A stretch of 64,000 nt of DNA from Prolixibacteraceae bacterium (GTDB lineage Bacteria; Bacteroidota; Bacteroidia; Bacteroidales; Prolixibacteraceae). The position numbers were made by a program, and so were the translations under genes. How positions within the stretch are numbered: the first letter of the stretch is position 1; each line of letters opens with the position of its first letter. Below, piece by piece: positions 1 to 9,050 of the stretch. The notes below the pieces were generated by a model. That model did not search any database. It was not told the origin of the DNA and saw nothing but the letters and a program-made list of their open reading frames with translations. The DNA lies in the NCBI GenBank assembly GCA_003457135.1, contig DMSQ01000017.1, positions 14,686 through 78,685 of the forward strand. The letters run 5' to 3'.

Positions 1-1140
1 ATGATTGAGGACACCGAAAATTTTATTGCACGTTTTCGCTATAAGGCTACCAAAGCGGTACAGGTACAATCAAGGGTTAAAGCGCTCGACCGCCTGGAAA
101 GGCTTGAAGTTGACGATGAGGATAATTCGGCGCTCCGGATCAAATTTCCGGCTGCACTTCGTTCGGGAACTGTTGTTGCAGAAGCGAAAGAACTTTCAAA
201 AAGCTATGGAAAACTTAAAGTGCTTCATAAAATTGACCTGATTATTGAACGTGGCGAAAAAGTTGCTTTTGTTGGAAAAAACGGTGAAGGGAAAACGACC
301 TTAGCGCGTGTAATCCTGAACGAAATTGAACATCAGGGCGAAATGAAACTCGGGCATAATGTAAAAATTGGCTACTATGCACAAAACCAGGCTAATTTAC
401 TCGATGAGGATTTGACCGTTTTCGAAACCATTGATCGGATTGCTGTGGGTGAAATACGTACCAAAATCCGCAATATCCTGGGCGGATTTATGTTTTCGGG
501 CGACGATGTGGATAAGAAAGTGAAAGTACTTTCAGGCGGCGAACGCTCGCGGTTGGCCATGGTGAAACTGATGCTCGAACCGGTGAATTTGTTGGTTTTG
601 GATGAGCCAACCAACCACCTCGATATGCGCTCGAAGGAAATCCTGAAACAGGCGCTGATTGATTATGACGGAACAATGATCGTGGTATCGCACGACCGCG
701 ATTTTCTGGAAGGTTTGGTCAATTGCGTATATGAATTCAGGGATAAAAAGGTAAAACAGCATTTGGGCGGGATCTATGATTTCCTCCGCCGCAAGAAAAT
801 GGAATCGATGAAAGAATTGGAAAAAAAGGATTTACCTTTGAATCAGGAAGTTAAAACGCAAAAAATAGAGGAAGCTGATAAAGTTAGCTTCGAAGAACGC
901 AAGGAAATCAACAAAAACATCAGCCGCATCGAAAAAAACATTGAAAGGACTGAAAAAGACATTGCCAGTCTGGAACAAAAAATAAAGGAAATGGAAAAGA
1001 TTCTGGCGGGAACAGATGGATCCGATCCAGAGATTTTCAAAAAATTTGACCGCTTAAAAAAGGATCTGGAGCACAAAATGTATGAATGGGAAGTTCAGCA
1101 CGGACAACTGGAAGAATTGACAGCAAAGAAGACGTGGTAA
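1..1140 (+). CDS. ABC-F family ATPase, C-terminal part (5' end outside window)
   Basis: Soluble ABC-F ATPase, a family that acts on ribosomes during translation rather than in transport. The visible 379 residues start in the linker between the two ABC domains and hold the complete second domain: Walker A GKNGEGKTT at about 92-100, signature LSGGE at 177-181, Walker B LLVLDEP at 197-203, followed by NHLD. After residue 280 a charged, lysine/glutamate-rich stretch predicts a C-terminal coiled coil, as in Uup/YdiF-type members. No transmembrane segment is present. The ATG at base 1 is almost certainly internal, because family members carry an N-terminal ABC domain that must lie upstream. The exact subfamily cannot be set without that half. 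Confidence 0.9.
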   Translation: MIEDTENFIARFRYKATKAVQVQSRVKALDRLERLEVDDEDNSALRIKFPAALRSGTVVAEAKELSKSYGKLKVLHKIDLIIERGEKVAFVGKNGEGKTTLARVILNEIEHQGEMKLGHNVKIGYYAQNQANLLDEDLTVFETIDRIAVGEIRTKIRNILGGFMFSGDDVDKKVKVLSGGERSRLAMVKLMLEPVNLLVLDEPTNHLDMRSKEILKQALIDYDGTMIVVSHDRDFLEGLVNCVYEFRDKKVKQHLGGIYDFLRRKKMESMKELEKKDLPLNQEVKTQKIEEADKVSFEERKEINKNISRIEKNIERTEKDIASLEQKIKEMEKILAGTDGSDPEIFKKFDRLKKDLEHKMYEWEVQHGQLEELTAKKTW

Positions 1141-1278
1141 AAAAAGCAGTCACAGTAATCAGTCGCAGTAGGCAGTAAAAATGTTCCGGGTTGCGGGATA
1201 CGTGTTTTGGGAACCATTTCGAATCGCGTAACCCGAAACACGAAACTGTAAAAATAATTCATCACAAATATATCACCA

Positions 1279-2031
1279 ATGTTTAAAAGAGAAGATAAAC
1301 CCGCCGACGATCTGGTTTTTGGAATACGCGCCGTCATCGAAGCCATTCAGGCTGGAAAAGAAATAGATAAAGTTCTGATAAAAAAAGGATTAATCGGTGA
1401 TTTGTTTAAGGAACTTTTTGATCTGATCCGCATCCGGCAGATTGCGTTTCAGTATGTCCCGATTGAAAAGATTAACCGTATTTCGCGAAAAAATCATCAG
1501 GGCGTGCTGGCATTTGTGTCGCCGGTAGCACTACAGCGAATCGAAGATATTATTCCAACCATATATGAAGAAGGAAAAACTCCTTTTGTGCTGGTACTTG
1601 ATCAGGTTACCGATGTGCGGAACTTTGGAGCTATAGTTCGTTCGGCCGAATGCGCAGGTGTAAATGCCATTGTCATTCCGGATAAAGGATCGGCCCGCAT
1701 CAATGCTGATGCTGTAAAAACCTCTGCAGGCGCATTGCATTTGGTTCCTGTTTGCCGTACCCGCAGCCTGAAGGAAACCATTTCATTCCTGAAAGAATCA
1801 GGGTTAAAACTGGTTGCTGCCACCGAAAAAGCAACAGCGATTTATACCAAAGTCAATCTGACTGGCCCGATAGCTTTCATTATGGGTTCTGAAGATACCG
1901 GAATTGATCAGCGTCTGCTGGCCCTGGCCGATGAAGAAGTTAAAATTCCGATACTCGGCAAAATCGAGTCGCTCAATGTCTCTGTTGCTGCCGGATTGTT
2001 GATTTATGAAGTGATCAGGCAGAGGGGATAA
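1279..2031 (+). CDS. rlmB: 23S rRNA (guanosine-2'-O)-methyltransferase RlmB, SpoU/TrmH family
   Basis: Transfers methyl from S-adenosylmethionine to the 2'-O of a guanosine of 23S rRNA (G2251 in E. coli numbering for RlmB). The 250 residues match the usual family length. The N-terminal substrate-binding domain opens with DDLVFGIRAVIEAI. The C-terminal SPOUT knot domain shows the expected motifs: LDQVTDVRNFGAIVRSAE (motif 1, with the catalytic Asn/Arg), IMGSEDTGI (motif 2) and SLNVSVAAGLLIYE (motif 3). It stands alone, 138 bases after the ABC-F gene and followed by a palindromic repeat, so it is probably its own transcription unit. TrmH-type tRNA methylase is the alternative, but the N-terminal domain favours RlmB. 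Confidence 0.9.
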   Translation: MFKREDKPADDLVFGIRAVIEAIQAGKEIDKVLIKKGLIGDLFKELFDLIRIRQIAFQYVPIEKINRISRKNHQGVLAFVSPVALQRIEDIIPTIYEEGKTPFVLVLDQVTDVRNFGAIVRSAECAGVNAIVIPDKGSARINADAVKTSAGALHLVPVCRTRSLKETISFLKESGLKLVAATEKATAIYTKVNLTGPIAFIMGSEDTGIDQRLLALADEEVKIPILGKIESLNVSVAAGLLIYEVIRQRG

Positions 2032-2172
2032 AGCCCCCTCCAAACCTCCCCCGAAGGGTGAGGCTTTTTAATTAACTATTAAAAAAAGTAATTCCTTAAG
2101 AATCGGGAATCGCTTAAAGTCTCCCCTTGGGGAGATTTAGAGGGGCTTCAGGGGGTTTGGGGAGGCTTCAAT
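2031..2172. repeat. Interspersed GC-rich palindromic repeat, copy 1
   Basis: The gap holds a left arm of the form AAGCCCCCTCCAAACCTCCC and, about 60 bases on, a right arm CTCCCCTTGGGGAG followed by ATTTAGAGGGGCTT, in opposite orientation. The same paired arms recur at 61303-61510 and 62596-62709. It overlaps no gene and could form RNA hairpins. This pattern resembles the REP/BIME-like intergenic repeats of Bacteroidota. Whether it ends transcription or is a mobile miniature element cannot be told from one window. Confidence 0.7.
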
Positions 2173-2196
2173 TAAAAATGATAAAAAACAATACAA

Positions 2197-3810
2197 ATGA
2201 TTACGGTTTCAAATTTGTCCATTCAGTTCGGGAAAAAACCTTTGTTCTCGGATGTCAATTTAAAATTCACACCGGGAAACTGTTACGGTGTAATTGGTGC
2301 CAACGGTGCCGGAAAATCGACTTTTCTTAGGCTTATCTCCGGAGATTTGGATGCCACCAGAGGTTCAGTCCTGATGGGTCCGGGCGAACGTCTGTCGGTA
2401 CTGAACCAGAACCATAATGCTTTCGATGAATATACTGTACTTGATACCGTTTTAATGGGCCATACAGAATTGCTCCGGGTGCTGAAAGAAAAAGACGCTC
2501 TGTATGCCAAAGCTGATTTTACCGAAGAAGATGGACATTTAGCCGCCAAACTGGAAGACGATTTTGCAAACATGAACGGATGGAATGCTGAAAGCGATGC
2601 TGCCAGTTTATTGAGTGGATTGGGAATCAAAGAAGCCATGCACTTTACGCTGATGAAAGACCTGAACGGTAAGGAAAAAGTACGGGTACTGCTTGCTCAG
2701 GCTTTATTTGGAAATCCCAACAACCTGCTGCTCGATGAGCCTACCAACGATCTTGACCTTGAAACCGTACTTTGGCTCGAAAATTACCTGGCTAATTGTC
2801 AGAATACAGTGATCGTCGTTTCGCATGACCGTCACTTTTTGGATAATGTTTGTACCGACGTGGTTGATATTGACTTCGGAAAAATTCGTGCTTTCTCCGG
2901 AAACTATACCTTCTGGTACGAATCGAGCCAACTGGCTTTGCGTCAGCAGCAGAATCAGAATAAAAAGGCTGAGGAAAAAAAGAAGGAATTGCTTGAATTT
3001 ATTCAGCGGTTCAGCGCCAATGTGGCCAAGTCGAAACAAACGACCAGCCGCAAAAAGATGATCGAAAAGCTAAAAATTGAAGAAATTGAACCCTCAACCC
3101 GCCGCTATCCAGGAATCATTTTTCAGCAGGAACGCGCCACCGGCGACCGTGTGCTGACCGTTGATAACCTTTCGTATATTCAGGATGGCGAAGTGCTGTT
3201 CAAAAAGATATCATTTACCATCGAGCGGGGCGACAAAGTAGTTTTTCTGGCCAAGGAAAACCGTGCTATTACTGCATTCTTCGATATTATTAACCGACAA
3301 TTGGAACCGACTACCGGAACTTTTGAATGGGGCGTTACCATTTCCACTGCCTATTTGCCTAACGATGTAACTGGATTCTTCACCAAAAACGAAACGCTTT
3401 ACGAGTGGCTTGGAAATTATTCCACCGACACGAGCGAAAACTTCCTTCGCCAGTATCTTGGAAAAATGTTGTTCACGGGCGACGACCTGCAAAAAAGCGC
3501 CAAAGTACTTTCGGGAGGCGAAAAAATGCGGTGCATGATTGCCCGCATGATGCTGGCCCACCCGAACACAGTAATTCTTGACCATCCGACCAATCATTTG
3601 GATATGGAATCAATCCAGGCCTTTAACAACAACATGAAAACCTATCCCGGACAGGTATTGATGACCGGACATGACCATGAATTTATTGAATCTGTCTGTT
3701 CGCGCGTGATCGATTTGACACCCAAAGGAACAATTGACAAATACATGGATTTTGAGGATTACCTCACCGACGAGAAAATCAAAGCGCTTCGCGAAGAGAA
3801 ATACAAATAA
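2197..3810 (+). CDS. ABC-F family ATPase with degenerate second nucleotide-binding domain
   Basis: A 537-residue cytosolic ABC-F protein (YbiT/YkpA-like length), expected to act on the ribosome. Domain 1 has Walker A GANGAGKST at 34-42 and Walker B LLLDEP at 177-182, but its signature is LNGKE (156-160) rather than LSGGE. A charged linker follows at about 235-300. In domain 2 the Walker A position (about 352-360, AKENRAITA) lacks the GKS/T core, and Walker B reads LDHP with His463 in place of the catalytic Glu, while signature LSGGE (438-442) is intact. So only one composite ATP site is likely to be fully competent. The start at 2197 is chosen because MITVSNLSIQFG is the normal beginning of an ABC domain. 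Confidence 0.88.
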   Translation: MITVSNLSIQFGKKPLFSDVNLKFTPGNCYGVIGANGAGKSTFLRLISGDLDATRGSVLMGPGERLSVLNQNHNAFDEYTVLDTVLMGHTELLRVLKEKDALYAKADFTEEDGHLAAKLEDDFANMNGWNAESDAASLLSGLGIKEAMHFTLMKDLNGKEKVRVLLAQALFGNPNNLLLDEPTNDLDLETVLWLENYLANCQNTVIVVSHDRHFLDNVCTDVVDIDFGKIRAFSGNYTFWYESSQLALRQQQNQNKKAEEKKKELLEFIQRFSANVAKSKQTTSRKKMIEKLKIEEIEPSTRRYPGIIFQQERATGDRVLTVDNLSYIQDGEVLFKKISFTIERGDKVVFLAKENRAITAFFDIINRQLEPTTGTFEWGVTISTAYLPNDVTGFFTKNETLYEWLGNYSTDTSENFLRQYLGKMLFTGDDLQKSAKVLSGGEKMRCMIARMMLAHPNTVILDHPTNHLDMESIQAFNNNMKTYPGQVLMTGHDHEFIESVCSRVIDLTPKGTIDKYMDFEDYLTDEKIKALREEKYK

Positions 3811-3845
3811 TCAACTACTTACAAGTACTGATTCCGATGAAAATG

Positions 3846-4538
3846 CTACAAGTTTTCTGTAATATCCCTGTAACCCCTGCCAATCGGAATAGATACTCCA
3901 TTAACCTCAATTATTTCGGCTGTGTACGATTCAATTTTGCTTTTTGAAACTATAAAAGACCGGTGAATCCGCGGGAAGAGATTTGGAGGTAAAAGAGCCT
4001 CAATTTCACGAGTACTCATTTTTGAAATGTATTCTTTTTTTGTTGTAATAATTTTGATGTACTCCCTTTGACTTTCAATATAAACGATCTCTGAAAATAA
4101 AATTTTCACCTTCTTTTTATGCACATTTATAAAAATAAAATCTTTTACCTCATGGCTTTCAACTGGTTTAAGTTTTTCATTTTCCGCTGTTCGTACCTTT
4201 GTTACCGCTTTTAAAAAACGTTCAAAATCAAATGGCTTTAACAGGTAATCTGTTACGTTTAAATCAAACCCCTCCACTGCATATTGATGATAAGCGGTTG
4301 TAATAATTACGGCAGGAGGATGAATAAGTGTTTTTAAAAAAGCCATACCTTTTAATTTAGGCAGATGAATATCTAAAAAAATAAGGTCGGTCGTATTGTC
4401 CTGCAGGTAGTCAGTTGCCAGTATTGCATCTTTAAATGTTCCCTGTAATTCAAGAAACGGTACCTGCGAAATGTAATCCGATAAAACTTTTACGGCCAAT
4501 GGTTCATCTTCTATTATAATACACTTTATTTTAGACAT
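3846..4538 (-). CDS. LytTR-family response regulator
   Basis: A 230-residue DNA-binding response regulator. The receiver domain (about 5-120) has the acidic pair E10-D11, the phospho-acceptor Asp56 in LIFLDIHLP, a Thr in the ITTAYHQYA strand and the conserved Lys in LLKPF. The C-terminal part (about 130-230) is a LytTR domain, with YIESQREYIKI and FPRIHRSFIVS as in AgrA/LytR-type regulators. It overlaps the kinase gene upstream by 8 bases, so the two are translated together and form a two-component system. The target genes are not evident. The divergently transcribed rhodanese gene at 5939 is the nearest candidate, by position only. Confidence 0.9.
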   Translation of the reverse strand: MSKIKCIIIEDEPLAVKVLSDYISQVPFLELQGTFKDAILATDYLQDNTTDLIFLDIHLPKLKGMAFLKTLIHPPAVIITTAYHQYAVEGFDLNVTDYLLKPFDFERFLKAVTKVRTAENEKLKPVESHEVKDFIFINVHKKKVKILFSEIVYIESQREYIKIITTKKEYISKMSTREIEALLPPNLFPRIHRSFIVSKSKIESYTAEIIEVNGVSIPIGRGYRDITENL

Positions 4539-5586
4539 GGCTTGCCAGATTGATTTTTAAAGTAGAGGTAAACACGGATTCACCTTGTTGAACAGACAGA
4601 TTGAAATCGGTATAGAGCAATTCAAGTTGTCGTCTAAGGTTCGAAAGGCCGATATTTTCTTTTACATTCAATTCCCCTGAAGATGTTTCAATTGAATTTT
4701 TTACAGAAAATACCAATTGACGGTTGTTAACTGAAAGATGAATATCAACGAAGGGATGATTTCTTGTTTCAGAAACACCATGTTTAAACGCATTCTCCAC
4801 TAGTGGAATAAGTAGTAGTGGCGGCAAGGCTTGTTTCATATCTTCAATGTCGTGGTTAAAATTGATATGTAACGAATCGTCGTAACGTAATTTTTCAAGA
4901 GCAATATAATCATTAATTATTTTCAGTTCCTGTTCAACAGCTATATATGCTCCTCCGGTTTCATACAGCATAAAACGCAATATCTGCGACAGACGTAAAA
5001 TTGATTCCGGAGCCAAATCAGACTTATCTCTTGCCAATGAATAAATATTATTTAACGTATTGAATAAAAAATGAGGATTCGTTTGTGACTTGAGATAGTT
5101 CAATTCTGCTTCCTGTTTTTCAATACGCAGCTTCTGTGTTGCCTCTTTCAATTTTCTATAATCATAAATATGCCTGAGAACTCCAAAAAAGAAAACAGAC
5201 GGTATGCCGACTGCAGCCTGAGAAGAAATTGTTTGTAACAGTGAGGAGAATGTTAGTAAGATAGTATAAATATGCAACTGAATACCAAAGTGTCTCCATG
5301 CATACATGCCAAAAGAACATAACATTAACTGAAGCCAAAAAGCTAAAAGAAATAGAAGAATATTGTAAAGAAAATATTTTCTTTTCCTATTCACAAAAGG
5401 CAGGGTGAACTCGAAAAAACTATAATTGACAGCAACTAGGTAAACAAATCGCCATATATTATTGAAAACCTCTGCCAGCAAAGGACCGGTATAATTTACT
5501 AAATCTATGAACAGCCATAGCGATAAATAAGCGAGTCCGATCCAAAGAAATAATTTAAACCGTTCTGTATTGATAAATGTCTTCAT
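4531..5586 (-). CDS. LytS/YehU-type sensor histidine kinase
   Basis: A 351-residue membrane histidine kinase. Several hydrophobic helices fill residues 12-135 (about four segments) and no extracellular sensor domain is seen. The His_kinase family motif SQTNPHFLFNTLNNIYSL contains the phospho-acceptor His172. The HATPase region shows PLLLIPLVENAFKHG (N-box) and ENIGLSNLRRQLELLY (G-box), typical of this short kinase class. The gene lies directly upstream of the LytTR regulator with an 8-base overlap. The 352 bases before its start hold no gene. The signal sensed is unknown. Confidence 0.9.
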   Translation of the reverse strand: MKTFINTERFKLFLWIGLAYLSLWLFIDLVNYTGPLLAEVFNNIWRFVYLVAVNYSFFEFTLPFVNRKRKYFLYNILLFLLAFWLQLMLCSFGMYAWRHFGIQLHIYTILLTFSSLLQTISSQAAVGIPSVFFFGVLRHIYDYRKLKEATQKLRIEKQEAELNYLKSQTNPHFLFNTLNNIYSLARDKSDLAPESILRLSQILRFMLYETGGAYIAVEQELKIINDYIALEKLRYDDSLHINFNHDIEDMKQALPPLLLIPLVENAFKHGVSETRNHPFVDIHLSVNNRQLVFSVKNSIETSSGELNVKENIGLSNLRRQLELLYTDFNLSVQQGESVFTSTLKINLASHV

Positions 5587-5938
5587 CTTGCTATTTATGA
5601 AATAAATTCAGGACAAATCTTTTCCTTTTCATATTGAATGCCATATAATTAACTTTTGGGGTACGCAAATAACGTGAAAAAGTCAATCAAAAAAAATTGA
5701 AATGTTCTATCCTTCAATAAAACTACTTCCCGTTTGTTTACCCATTCTTCAACTTGATTGACCTTACTACGAAGTTAATATACCATAATACGCTGTCTAT
5801 TGACTCGAGCATTTAGTGTTTTCTTTTATTAATTATTCTTGCAATAGTTTTATTCAACGATAATTTCAGTAAAAAACAATTTGAACTGAAAGTTCTACCC
5901 AAGCTAAATAATGGATAATAAAAAAGGAGGTAAAAAAA
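5587..5938. other. Divergent intergenic region between histidine kinase and rhodanese gene
   Basis: No coding frame of note on either strand. The region is AT-rich and must hold the promoters of the leftward two-component operon and the rightward rhodanese gene. The only clear signal is AAAAAGGAGGT at 5921-5931, an unusually canonical Shine-Dalgarno sequence for this genome, placed to serve the start at 5939. A partial promoter-like match (TTG, 19-base spacer, TAATTTC) lies near 5840-5870 but is too weak to call. Confidence 0.5.
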
Positions 5939-7660
5939 ATGGAATCAAACAAAAAGACCGCAAGAATTTCAGATGAACTGAAAATCAATGCAAAGATGAA
6001 GCTTTCAATCCCGCTGGTAAACCAGTTAAAGTTTTTTAGACATTGCCTACTTCTTGTATGCCTGTTACTTGTGCAGACTCTGATGGCGCAGGAAGGAATC
6101 AAAGGAAATCTTGTCAGTGTCAACTGGCTTGAGAAAAATCTCAAGAATGCCAATGTCCTGATACTCGACGCGTCCCCTTCACAAATCTATTCTGCAAAAC
6201 ACATCCCCGGTGCAATCAGCTACGACATTTTCACCTATGGCGTCCAGGAATTGCCGGTCACCGAGATAGAAAAGCGTTACCAATCCTGGGGAATCAGTCC
6301 CGGAAAAAAGATTGTCATGTACGATCAGGGCGGCACATTCATGGCTACAAGGCTCTTTTTCTCTCTCCATTATTACGGTTTCCCGGCAAAAGACCTTTTC
6401 ATCCTGAACGGCGGGCTTTCCAAATGGCAGGAGGCAGCACTGCCTGTAACAGCCGAAGTAACTCCCACCCCGAAAAAAGGTTCTTTCACCATTAGAAAGC
6501 TTAACGAAGATGTAAAAGTCGAATTGCCGGAATTCCTTACCGCATCCGGGGACCCACGCAACAATGTTTTACTTGAAGCGCTTGATCCTGACTGGCATTT
6601 TGGAGGACTTCCCTTCTTTAGCAGGGCTGGCCATATCCCAAATGCCATCATGTTACCAAGTTCAGACTTTTACAAACCGGACAAGACCTTTAAATCAGCT
6701 GATGAGATAAGGAACATGCTGACCTACCTGGGCATTAGACCTGAACAGAAGATTTACACCCATTGCGGTGGCGGAATAGCTGCCAGTGTGCCTTTCTTCG
6801 CGCTTAAGTTTCTGCTTGACTACCCCACGGTGAAACTTTACCCGGGCTCGCAGCTGGAATGGGTGTCCGATCAACGAGAACTTCCTGTCTGGACTTATGA
6901 TTCCCCATTCCTCCTGAGAGAGACACAGTGGTTACAGTTCTGGGGCGGACAAAGGGCAAGGATGTACGGAATCTCACATGTTACTATCATTGATGTTCGG
7001 CCTGCCGCTGAATTCAATGAGGGACATGTGCCTTTTGCACTTAACATCCCTGCAGATGTATTCAAAAACAATATCACCAATCCCGGCAAACTGGCTGAAA
7101 TTATGGGTACTGCCGGTGTCAGTGCTTCTCACGAAGCGGTTGTAATTTCTGGTGCGGGATTGACGAAAGACGCGGCCCTTGCGTTTATTATGCTGGAAAA
7201 ACTGGGACAAAAAAAAATATCCGTCTTCATGGACTCCGTGGAGAAATGGGCACAACTTGGTTTCGCCGTGACGAAGGATGCAACGGTTGTGGGTCCTAAA
7301 AAGGTTCCCAATGACTTATCCATACTTCCAACGAATTATCCCGTTAATGTCAGCAAGGGCGTAATAATTGCTGACTCAAAGAACGCACACGGACTTTATC
7401 CGAAAGTATTCATTGCTTCGGGCAAAAACGTACCTGCCAGCGATCAGGATGGTAAAATTGTTCATCTCCCGTACACTGATCTTCTGAACGCTGATGGTAC
7501 GCCCAAAGCTGCAAAAGATATCTGGAATATCCTGGCCAGCGCCGGAGTACTGAGATATGCGGAACTTGTTTGCTATTCCGACGATGCCGGAGAAGCCGCA
7601 GTCAACTATTTTATTCTCAAGCTTATGGGCTACCCTGATATAAAGGTGTTGGTTAAATAA
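5939..7660 (+). CDS. Secreted protein with four rhodanese-like repeats (sulfurtransferase)
   Basis: A 573-residue protein. A hydrophobic segment at about 35-50 ending in TLMAQEG predicts export. The start at 5939 is fixed by the GGAGG box 7 bases upstream; this leaves about 34 residues before the signal core, so Met20 is an alternative start. Rhodanese-like units lie at about 55-170, 195-317, 345-446 and 470-573. Only unit 2 has a catalytic Cys (Cys276, loop HCGGGIAA). Unit 1 has Asp129 at that place, and units 3 and 4 have Gly and Ser. This fits a SseA-type thiosulfate or mercaptopyruvate sulfurtransferase fold expanded with inactive copies. Role: sulfane-sulfur transfer in the envelope, substrate unknown. 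Confidence 0.8.
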   Translation: MESNKKTARISDELKINAKMKLSIPLVNQLKFFRHCLLLVCLLLVQTLMAQEGIKGNLVSVNWLEKNLKNANVLILDASPSQIYSAKHIPGAISYDIFTYGVQELPVTEIEKRYQSWGISPGKKIVMYDQGGTFMATRLFFSLHYYGFPAKDLFILNGGLSKWQEAALPVTAEVTPTPKKGSFTIRKLNEDVKVELPEFLTASGDPRNNVLLEALDPDWHFGGLPFFSRAGHIPNAIMLPSSDFYKPDKTFKSADEIRNMLTYLGIRPEQKIYTHCGGGIAASVPFFALKFLLDYPTVKLYPGSQLEWVSDQRELPVWTYDSPFLLRETQWLQFWGGQRARMYGISHVTIIDVRPAAEFNEGHVPFALNIPADVFKNNITNPGKLAEIMGTAGVSASHEAVVISGAGLTKDAALAFIMLEKLGQKKISVFMDSVEKWAQLGFAVTKDATVVGPKKVPNDLSILPTNYPVNVSKGVIIADSKNAHGLYPKVFIASGKNVPASDQDGKIVHLPYTDLLNADGTPKAAKDIWNILASAGVLRYAELVCYSDDAGEAAVNYFILKLMGYPDIKVLVK

Positions 7661-7751
7661 TTGTAAATACAAGGGATATCCACAAATTGATTTAACCTAA
7701 GAAACATGAACTACCTCTGAAAATTCTTAACAAACCGACTCAAATATATAA

Positions 7752-7786
7752 AAAAGCGCTGTAATCGAAATGATTACAGCGCTTTA
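7752..7786 (-). terminator. Rho-independent terminator of tRNA-Lys
   Basis: A perfect 14-base-pair stem, AAAGCGCTGTAATC (7753-7766) with its complement at 7772-7785, and a 5-base loop. On the minus strand the stem is followed by a T-run (complement of 7751-7755). It lies just downstream of the minus-strand tRNA gene. Read from the plus strand it could also stop transcripts of the rhodanese gene, though with only a short T-run. Confidence 0.85.
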
Positions 7787-7799
7787 TAGAGTCTAAAAG

Positions 7800-7872
7800 T
7801 GACCCAGCTGGGATTCGGACCCAGGACCCCATCCTTAAAAGGGATGTGCTCTACCAGCTGAGCTACTGAGTC
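7800..7872 (-). tRNA. tRNA-Lys (anticodon UUU)
   Basis: Reading the minus strand gives a complete 73-base cloverleaf: acceptor GACTCAG paired with CTGGGTC (one G-T wobble), D-stem GCTC/GAGC, anticodon stem CATCC/GGATG with loop CTTTTAA, so anticodon TTT at loop positions 34-36, five-base variable region, T-stem CTGGG/CCCAG with loop TCCGAAT, and discriminator A. CCA is not encoded. A strong hairpin terminator follows. Confidence 0.97.
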
Positions 7873-8064
7873 ATCCTCAATTGCCTTATCTTTCTGTTAA
7901 GGCGCTGCAAAGGTAGAAGCTATTTTCTTTTTTGCAACCCAGCCATGAAATTAATCACAAATTTGCTACAGTTTTTATAAACATATGAATCTTAACTTTA
8001 TAAGAAGAGGTCGTTGAGAAATAAAACTAATTTTGTTGTTTGTAATCATCCAATTTTTCGGCTC

Positions 8065-8868
8065 ATGAAAAATAAAGTCGTTATTATTACCGGCGCTTCA
8101 TCAGGAATTGGCCGGGCCCTGGCTAAAGAATTCGCTTCCAGGGGTGCGAGGTTATCTCTTGCAGCACGCCGCACCGGGTTGCTCAAAGAGCTTCAATCCG
8201 AACTTCCTGAAACACAAATACTGATTCATAAAACCGATGTAAGTCAGGAAGATGATTGCCGTATGTTAATAAAGGAAACTGTTAATCGTTTTGGGCAAAT
8301 TGACGTACTGATCAACAATGCAGGAATTTCAATGCGTGCTCTTTTTGAAGATGTTGACCTGAAAGTAATTCGACAGTTGATGGATGTAAATTTCTATGGT
8401 ACAGTTTATTGCAGCAAATTTGCTTTGCCATACCTCCTGAAGACTAAAGGAAGTCTGGTCGGTGTTATTTCCATTGCAGGTTATGTTGGCCTGCCCGGAA
8501 GATCCGGATATTCAGCTTCTAAATTTGCTATTCGTGGATTTCTGGATTCTGTCAGAATTGAAAATCTCAAAAAAGGCCTGCATGTTTTGGTTGCTGCTCC
8601 AGGCTTTACAGCTTCTGAAGTTCGGAAGGCAGCGCTAACCCGGGATGGATCTGAACAAGGAGAAAGTCCCCGGGATGAAGATAAGATGATGTCGGCTGAA
8701 GAATGTGCCAGGCATATTGTCAAAGCCGTGGAAAAACGAAAGAGAGAACTGATACTGACTTTTACCAAAGGAAAATTCACTGTTTTTCTGGGGAAATTTT
8801 TTCCTTCGCTGCTCGACAAACTGACCTATAGCCACATGGCCAAAGAACCTAATTCTCCATTCAAATAA
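8065..8868 (+). CDS. Short-chain dehydrogenase/reductase
   Basis: A 267-residue classical SDR, an NAD(P)-dependent oxidoreductase of unknown substrate. It shows the cofactor motif TGASSGIG near the N-terminus, the NNAG structural motif, and the catalytic Ser-Tyr-Lys triad (SIAGYVG, then YSASKFA). The start at 8065 is preferred over an in-frame TTG at 8014, because MKNKVVIITGASSGIG puts the first beta strand at the normal distance; the upstream 17 residues have no family counterpart. No partner gene on the same strand reveals its substrate. A thioesterase-like remnant sits immediately after its stop. Confidence 0.88.
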   Translation: MKNKVVIITGASSGIGRALAKEFASRGARLSLAARRTGLLKELQSELPETQILIHKTDVSQEDDCRMLIKETVNRFGQIDVLINNAGISMRALFEDVDLKVIRQLMDVNFYGTVYCSKFALPYLLKTKGSLVGVISIAGYVGLPGRSGYSASKFAIRGFLDSVRIENLKKGLHVLVAAPGFTASEVRKAALTRDGSEQGESPRDEDKMMSAEECARHIVKAVEKRKRELILTFTKGKFTVFLGKFFPSLLDKLTYSHMAKEPNSPFK

Positions 8869-9050
8869 AAAAATTTCCGATAAAAACTGAGATTTATAAC
8901 GAAAAAGGAGAATTGATTAATTCAGGAGAAACAATTTTGGTGTTTTTCAATGCACTTACGAATAAACCAGTTGCAGCGCCTAAATTTTTTATTGAGGAAA
9001 TGAACCGGATTTTTAATAAAAACCTTTTTGAACAACGACAACAACTGTAA
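8853..9050 (+). pseudogene. C-terminal remnant of a 4HBT-type acyl-CoA thioesterase
   Basis: An open frame without a start codon runs from 8853 to the TAA at 9048-9050. Its product (65 residues) contains EIYNEKGELINSGETILVFF and NKPVAAPKFFIEEM, which I recognise as the last strands and C-terminal tail of YbgC-like acyl-CoA thioester hydrolases of Bacteroidota. The N-terminal half with the active site is missing, and the frame overlaps the ends of the SDR gene and of the convergent LysE gene. It is read as a decayed gene left by a deletion. The identification rests on recall of the family pattern. Confidence 0.5.
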
